The position numbers and the translations under genes are program-made. The notes below the pieces were generated by a model. It was not told the origin of the DNA. It saw nothing but the letters and a program-made list of their open reading frames with translations, and did not search any database. Positions 60,890 to 64,000 of a DNA stretch of 64,000 nt are shown here, piece by piece. Each line of letters opens with the position of its first letter. Position 1 is the first letter of the stretch. Source of the DNA: Lewinellaceae bacterium (GTDB taxonomy: Bacteria; Bacteroidota; Bacteroidia; Chitinophagales; Saprospiraceae); contig JACJYC010000007.1 of assembly GCA_020636325.1 (NCBI GenBank), positions 186,001-250,000 on the forward strand, in the 5' to 3' direction.

Positions 60890-61407
60890 TGTTTGTTGTC
60901 CTTCTGGTCCTTGACCTTGCCGGGCTCGAATTCCCCCTCCAGCCACTCCTCTGAAAATTCGAGCGACTCGTCCGCTTCTTCGTCAGGGGGGTCTACCAGC
61001 CAGCGCCCGTCCAGTTTGATCAGGGTGAACCTGGCGTCGTAGGTTTCGTACTCATCTTTGAGCTTGCAGGCGCAAAACGCCGAATCGCCGCGCTCCGTGC
61101 AATTCAGTTCCAGGAAGACCGTGTGCAGGATGGAGGAATCGAGGGGTTCATCGGCAAAGGCTGAAGCCAGGGCGTCCATCAGATCAGCGCCTTTAGGGGT
61201 GCTCAGCAGTTTGGCCTTGTCGAATTTGCTGCTGTCCATAAAGGATTGGTATTGCCGGACGACATCCTCCGGCGTATCCAGGTGGGCCAGCGGGTCTTCA
61301 TCCGCCTGCTCTTCGGGCGCTGTTTGTTTGCACGCGGAAAACAACAGGACGGAAAGGGCTGTGCAAACGGCCAGGGACGTGCGTAGTGATCTGTATAACA
61401 ATGACAT
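60886..61407 (-). CDS. Small lipoprotein with DUF4878/NTF2-like domain
   Basis: About 173 residues with a lipoprotein signal (LAVCTALSVLLFSACKQ). The mature part resembles the NTF2-like/DUF4878 fold: DTPEDVVRQYQSFMDSSKFDKAKLLSTP, then a strand region ending FTLIKLDGRWLVDPP. Two Cys in NCTERGDSAFCACKL are notable. The acidic tail (DEEADESLEFSEEWLEGEFEP) is low complexity. No function known. Four-base overlap with nadD. The ATG at 61407 is chosen over 61446 because it begins the signal peptide. Confidence 0.72.
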   Translation of the reverse strand: MSLLYRSLRTSLAVCTALSVLLFSACKQTAPEEQADEDPLAHLDTPEDVVRQYQSFMDSSKFDKAKLLSTPKGADLMDALASAFADEPLDSSILHTVFLELNCTERGDSAFCACKLKDEYETYDARFTLIKLDGRWLVDPPDEEADESLEFSEEWLEGEFEPGKVKDQKDNKQ

Positions 61408-61501
61408 ATCTTCGGGTTTATTGGGTCGATGGGGGCAGTTGCCCATCGAAATCGATGCTTGTCCTGTTGAGTCGGCGATGTGAATGCTTACGTCGTTGCG
61501 G

Positions 61502-62617
61502 TTAATGGCTCAACATCACCGGCATCACCAGCATCAGGATCTCTTCATGATCCACCTCTTCAACAGGCAGCAGGATGCCCGCCCTTGTGGGGCCGGCCAG
61601 TTCGAGCTTGACCTCTTCCGATTCCAGCACGTTGAGCATTTCAACCAGGAATTTGGCGTTGAATCCGATGGTCATCGGATCGCCTTCGAACGTACAGGTG
61701 ATCTGTTCGGTGGCTTCATTGGAAAAGTCGAGATCCTGCGCGGAAATGGTCAGGCTGCCGTTGTTGATGTTCAACAGGACCTGGTTGGTCGTTTTATTGG
61801 CATAGATCGAGATCCGCTTGAGCGAACTCTGGAAATCGCTTTTGGTGACGACGAGCGTATTGGGATTATCCACCGGAATAACGGCGTTATAATCCGGATA
61901 TCGGGCGTCGATCAGGCGGCAGATGACCTTGGTTTTTTCGAAATCGAAGAACGCGTTGGCCTTATTGAAGGCTATGCTGACTTCGCCGCTTCCAGGCAGG
62001 GCGTTGCGCAGCAGGTTCAGCGCTTTTTTAGGGACGATGAAGGAGGTGGACACGTTGCTGGCGACATTGGAAAAGGTATATTTGACCAGCTTGTGCGCAT
62101 CCGTGGCTACGAGGGTCAGCTTGCTCATGTCAACCTGGAAGTACACCCCGGTCATGGCGGGCCTCAGCTCGTCGTTGCTCGTGGCAAAAAGGGTCTTGTT
62201 GATGCCCTGGGAAAGGGTCAGGCAGGGGATGGTCAGCGTATCGACGGAATCCGGCGTGGGAATGCGGGGGAAATCGCTGCCATTTTCACCGGCCAGTTTG
62301 TATTTGCCGTAGGCGGACGTGATCTCGATGCCGTAATTGTCTTCATTAACCGAAAAGGTGATAGGTTGCTGGGGCAGCGCCTTGAGCGTCTCCAGGAGGA
62401 TCTTGGCGGGTACGGCGATCGTCCCGTCCGAATCCGCCATGACATCCATTTCGGTGATGATGGAGGTTTCCAGGTCGGAAGCGGCCAGGGTGAGTTTGTT
62501 ATTACCGATGGTGAACAGAAAGTCTTCCAGAATGGGCAATACCGGGTTCGTGTTGATCGCTCCGGAAAGAATTTGGAGTTGTTTGAGCAATTCGGCCGAA
62601 GAAACGCTGAATTTCAT
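61502..62617 (-). CDS. dnaN: DNA polymerase III beta subunit (sliding clamp)
   Basis: 371 residues, full length. Ring-forming processivity clamp for DNA polymerase III. Starts MKFSVSSAELLKQLQILSGA; contains NPVLPILEDFLF, IPAKILLETLKALP-like helix (AVPAKILLETLKALP), GVYFQVDMSKLTLVATDAHKL, and the C-terminal LVMPVML, which forms part of the partner-binding pocket. Head of a leftward run toward the lipoprotein gene and nadD. Its upstream region holds a DnaA-box palindrome. Confidence 0.97.
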   Translation of the reverse strand: MKFSVSSAELLKQLQILSGAINTNPVLPILEDFLFTIGNNKLTLAASDLETSIITEMDVMADSDGTIAVPAKILLETLKALPQQPITFSVNEDNYGIEITSAYGKYKLAGENGSDFPRIPTPDSVDTLTIPCLTLSQGINKTLFATSNDELRPAMTGVYFQVDMSKLTLVATDAHKLVKYTFSNVASNVSTSFIVPKKALNLLRNALPGSGEVSIAFNKANAFFDFEKTKVICRLIDARYPDYNAVIPVDNPNTLVVTKSDFQSSLKRISIYANKTTNQVLLNINNGSLTISAQDLDFSNEATEQITCTFEGDPMTIGFNAKFLVEMLNVLESEEVKLELAGPTRAGILLPVEEVDHEEILMLVMPVMLSH

Positions 62618-62650
62618 AGCGGTTAAGGGTATTTATTTCGGATTAATTTG

Positions 62651-62658
62651 CAAAGTTA
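62651..62658 (-). promoter_or_regulatory. -7 box of dnaN (TAACTTTG)
   Basis: TAACTTTG on the minus strand matches TANNTTTG and lies 34 bp before the dnaN ATG. A correctly spaced -33 TTG was not found; the region upstream is a T-rich run. Confidence 0.5.
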
Positions 62659-62690
62659 GCTTAATCTTCAAGTTTTTTGCTTAAAAAAAA

Positions 62691-62708
62691 TCCACAGCTT
62701 GTGGATAA
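62691..62708. promoter_or_regulatory. DnaA-box palindrome between dnaN and M16 gene
   Basis: TCCACA-GCT-TGTGGATAA. The right half is a perfect DnaA box (TGTGGATAA, complement TTATCCACA) and the left half is a partial box in inverted orientation. One good box is too few for an origin. Control of dnaN or of the divergent gene by DnaA is possible. Confidence 0.55.
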
Positions 62709-62758
62709 CTGCGGGAGCCGGCAGCTATTTTATCGGCGCAAGTTGCAAGGATTAATCA

Positions 62759-62766
62759 TAACTTTG
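62759..62766 (+). promoter_or_regulatory. -7 box of the M16 gene (TAACTTTG)
   Basis: TAACTTTG lies 23 bp before the ATG at 62790, the same box as used for dnaN in the other direction. No correctly spaced -33 element is evident. Confidence 0.5.
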
Positions 62767-62789
62767 CGGGTCAAAACGCAAACAAGCAC

Positions 62790-64000
62790 ATGTTGGATCG
62801 CAGCAAAGCGCCGATCATTCACCCCATTGACAAAATCGACCTGCCCGAACCCCGGGTAGTCCGGCTGGATAACGGCATTCCGGTATATGTTACCGACATG
62901 GTCGCCCAGGATGCCGTTCGCCTGGAAATGGTCTTTGACGCCGGCCGTACGGCTGAGCGCAAACCCCTTGCTGCCCGGACCACTGCGGCCCTGCTCAAGG
63001 AAGGCACTTCGCGGTACAGTTCGGCGGTCATTGCCGAAATGCTTGATTTTTACGGCGCTTCCCTGAGTTTTCCCTTTCAGCCCGATTCTTCCAACCTGGT
63101 GTTGTTCTCCTTGGGGCGCCACCTGCCGCATTTGCTTCCGCTGATGGAAGACCTGCTGGAAGACCCCGTTTTTCCGGAGGAGGAGTTGCGCCAGTTCATC
63201 CAGCGCAACCAGAAAATACTGCTGGAGGAGTTGACCAAGGTTGACGCGGTGGCCTATCGCCAGATCACAGAAGCGTTTTTCGGCGAAAGCCACCCATACG
63301 GCTACAACAGTTCCGTAGCCATGTACGGCGAGCTGACCCGCAACGATCTGGTCGATCACTTCGAGCGCTGCTATACCGCGGACAGCTGCTCCATCTTCAT
63401 CAGCGGCAGCGTGGACGGGCAGTACCTGGATCTGCTGAACCGGACCCTCGGCCGGCTGAGCCGCCGCGGGGACCCCGGCGCAGTCATCCCGCCGCCGCCC
63501 GCCGCCGTTCCGAAGAAATACAAATATGTGGTGCCCGGAACACTCCAGACCGCCATCCGGGTCGGCAGCCCGCTGTTCAACCGGCGACATCCGGATTATC
63601 CCGGGTTTTACGTCCTCAACACGATCCTCGGGGGATATTTCGGATCCCGCCTGATGCAGAACATCCGGGAAGACAAGGGATATACCTATAATATTTATTC
63701 CACTTCAGAGCATATGCTCCACGGCGGGTGCTTTTACATCGCTACGGAAGTCGGCCATGGATACGCCGCAGCTACGCTGAAGGAAATTTACCTGGAAATG
63801 GCCCGGCTTTGCGAAGAGCCCGTAGAAGAAGAAGAACTGACCATGGTGCGCAATTACCTGATCGGCCAGCTGCTGACTACCGTGGACGGGCCGTTCAATA
63901 TTTCGGAAGTGGTCAGGGGGCTTGTTCAGGAAGGTTTGCCGGCTGATTTCCAGAACCGGATGGCCGCGGTGATCCGGACGATCACCCCGGCAGAGATCAC
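62790..64000 (+). CDS. M16 family peptidase-like protein, catalytic zinc motif absent (partial, runs off window)
   Basis: The first 403 residues are visible; the frame is open to the window end. M16 fold features: VVRLDNGIPVYVTDM, ALLKEGTSRYSS, FYGASLSFPFQPDSSNLVLF, VFPEEELRQFIQRNQKILLEE, and YPGFYVLNTILGGYFGSRLMQNIREDKGYTYNIYS (typical of the second M16 domain). The zinc-binding HxxEH expected near residue 58 is replaced by TTAALL, so this is probably the non-catalytic partner. Such proteins usually pair with an active M16 peptidase encoded next to them, perhaps just beyond the window. No signal peptide is seen. Confidence 0.88.
   Translation, partial: MLDRSKAPIIHPIDKIDLPEPRVVRLDNGIPVYVTDMVAQDAVRLEMVFDAGRTAERKPLAARTTAALLKEGTSRYSSAVIAEMLDFYGASLSFPFQPDSSNLVLFSLGRHLPHLLPLMEDLLEDPVFPEEELRQFIQRNQKILLEELTKVDAVAYRQITEAFFGESHPYGYNSSVAMYGELTRNDLVDHFERCYTADSCSIFISGSVDGQYLDLLNRTLGRLSRRGDPGAVIPPPPAAVPKKYKYVVPGTLQTAIRVGSPLFNRRHPDYPGFYVLNTILGGYFGSRLMQNIREDKGYTYNIYSTSEHMLHGGCFYIATEVGHGYAAATLKEIYLEMARLCEEPVEEEELTMVRNYLIGQLLTTVDGPFNISEVVRGLVQEGLPADFQNRMAAVIRTITPAEI

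Noticed and set aside
62618..62789. Replication origin
   Set aside because: Only one perfect DnaA box plus a partial one and no AT-rich unwinding element cluster; dnaA is not adjacent.

Overview
The window looks like a chromosome segment from a Bacteroidota member, most likely class Saprospiria (Saprospiraceae/Haliscomenobacteraceae-like). Supporting signs: type IX secretion (T9SS) C-terminal sorting tails on two secreted proteins, a PorZ-like T9SS component, DUF4836, DUF2141, DUF2723 and DUF1015 families, TANNTTTG-type -7 promoter boxes, few Shine-Dalgarno sequences, and moderately high GC coding DNA with AT-rich promoters. The genus call is inference.

Layout. 1-5.7 kb: a GH32 fructan hydrolase lipoprotein, a cupin, then a leftward operon of an ECF sigma factor, a HEAT-repeat anti-sigma-like membrane protein and two DUF4097-like exported beta proteins. 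6-8.9 kb: a large exported protein joining a degenerate GH3 region to a serine beta-lactamase/esterase domain. 9.2-23.5 kb: a redox and carbon island. Pyruvate phosphate dikinase, a DHOD-like flavoprotein, pyruvate:ferredoxin oxidoreductase and a GltD-like FAD/Fe-S oxidoreductase run leftward. A group-3d-type NAD-linked [NiFe] hydrogenase operon (hoxF, fused hoxU-hoxY, hoxH, hoxW) runs rightward. The two units share one short intergenic region with a Crp/Fnr-like palindrome, so pyruvate-derived ferredoxin, NAD(P)H and H2 could be balanced together. 24-32 kb: tRNA-Leu, tRNA-Gly, DUF4836 lipoprotein, polyphosphate kinase, DUF72 and a large T9SS-secreted protein. 33.8-35.4 kb: a three-gene HipBST-type toxin-antitoxin system with three phased operator-like repeats. 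35.5-45.2 kb: sialate-esterase-like protein, amidohydrolase, 2-hydroxyacid dehydrogenase, PAP2/haloperoxidase-like secreted protein, EamA transporter, GH109-like oxidoreductase and a sugar nucleotidyltransferase. 45.2-48.7 kb: a divergent ABC ATPase/FtsX-like permease pair with sigma-54-like promoters on both sides and tandem palindromes between. 48.8-64 kb: lactonase-like propeller, DUF1015 with a long leader, M28 peptidase, rpiB, DUF2723, PorZ, nadD, dnaN and the start of a catalytically degenerate M16 peptidase.

The most unusual feature is a set of short tandem repeat arrays (mostly heptamers, in at least five sequence families). They sit almost exactly at the stop codons of genes. They form hairpins between convergent genes, share a 22-bp boundary element, and in one case supply the C-terminal residues and stop codon of a gene. 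All calls come from reading the sequence and supplied translations; no database search was run.
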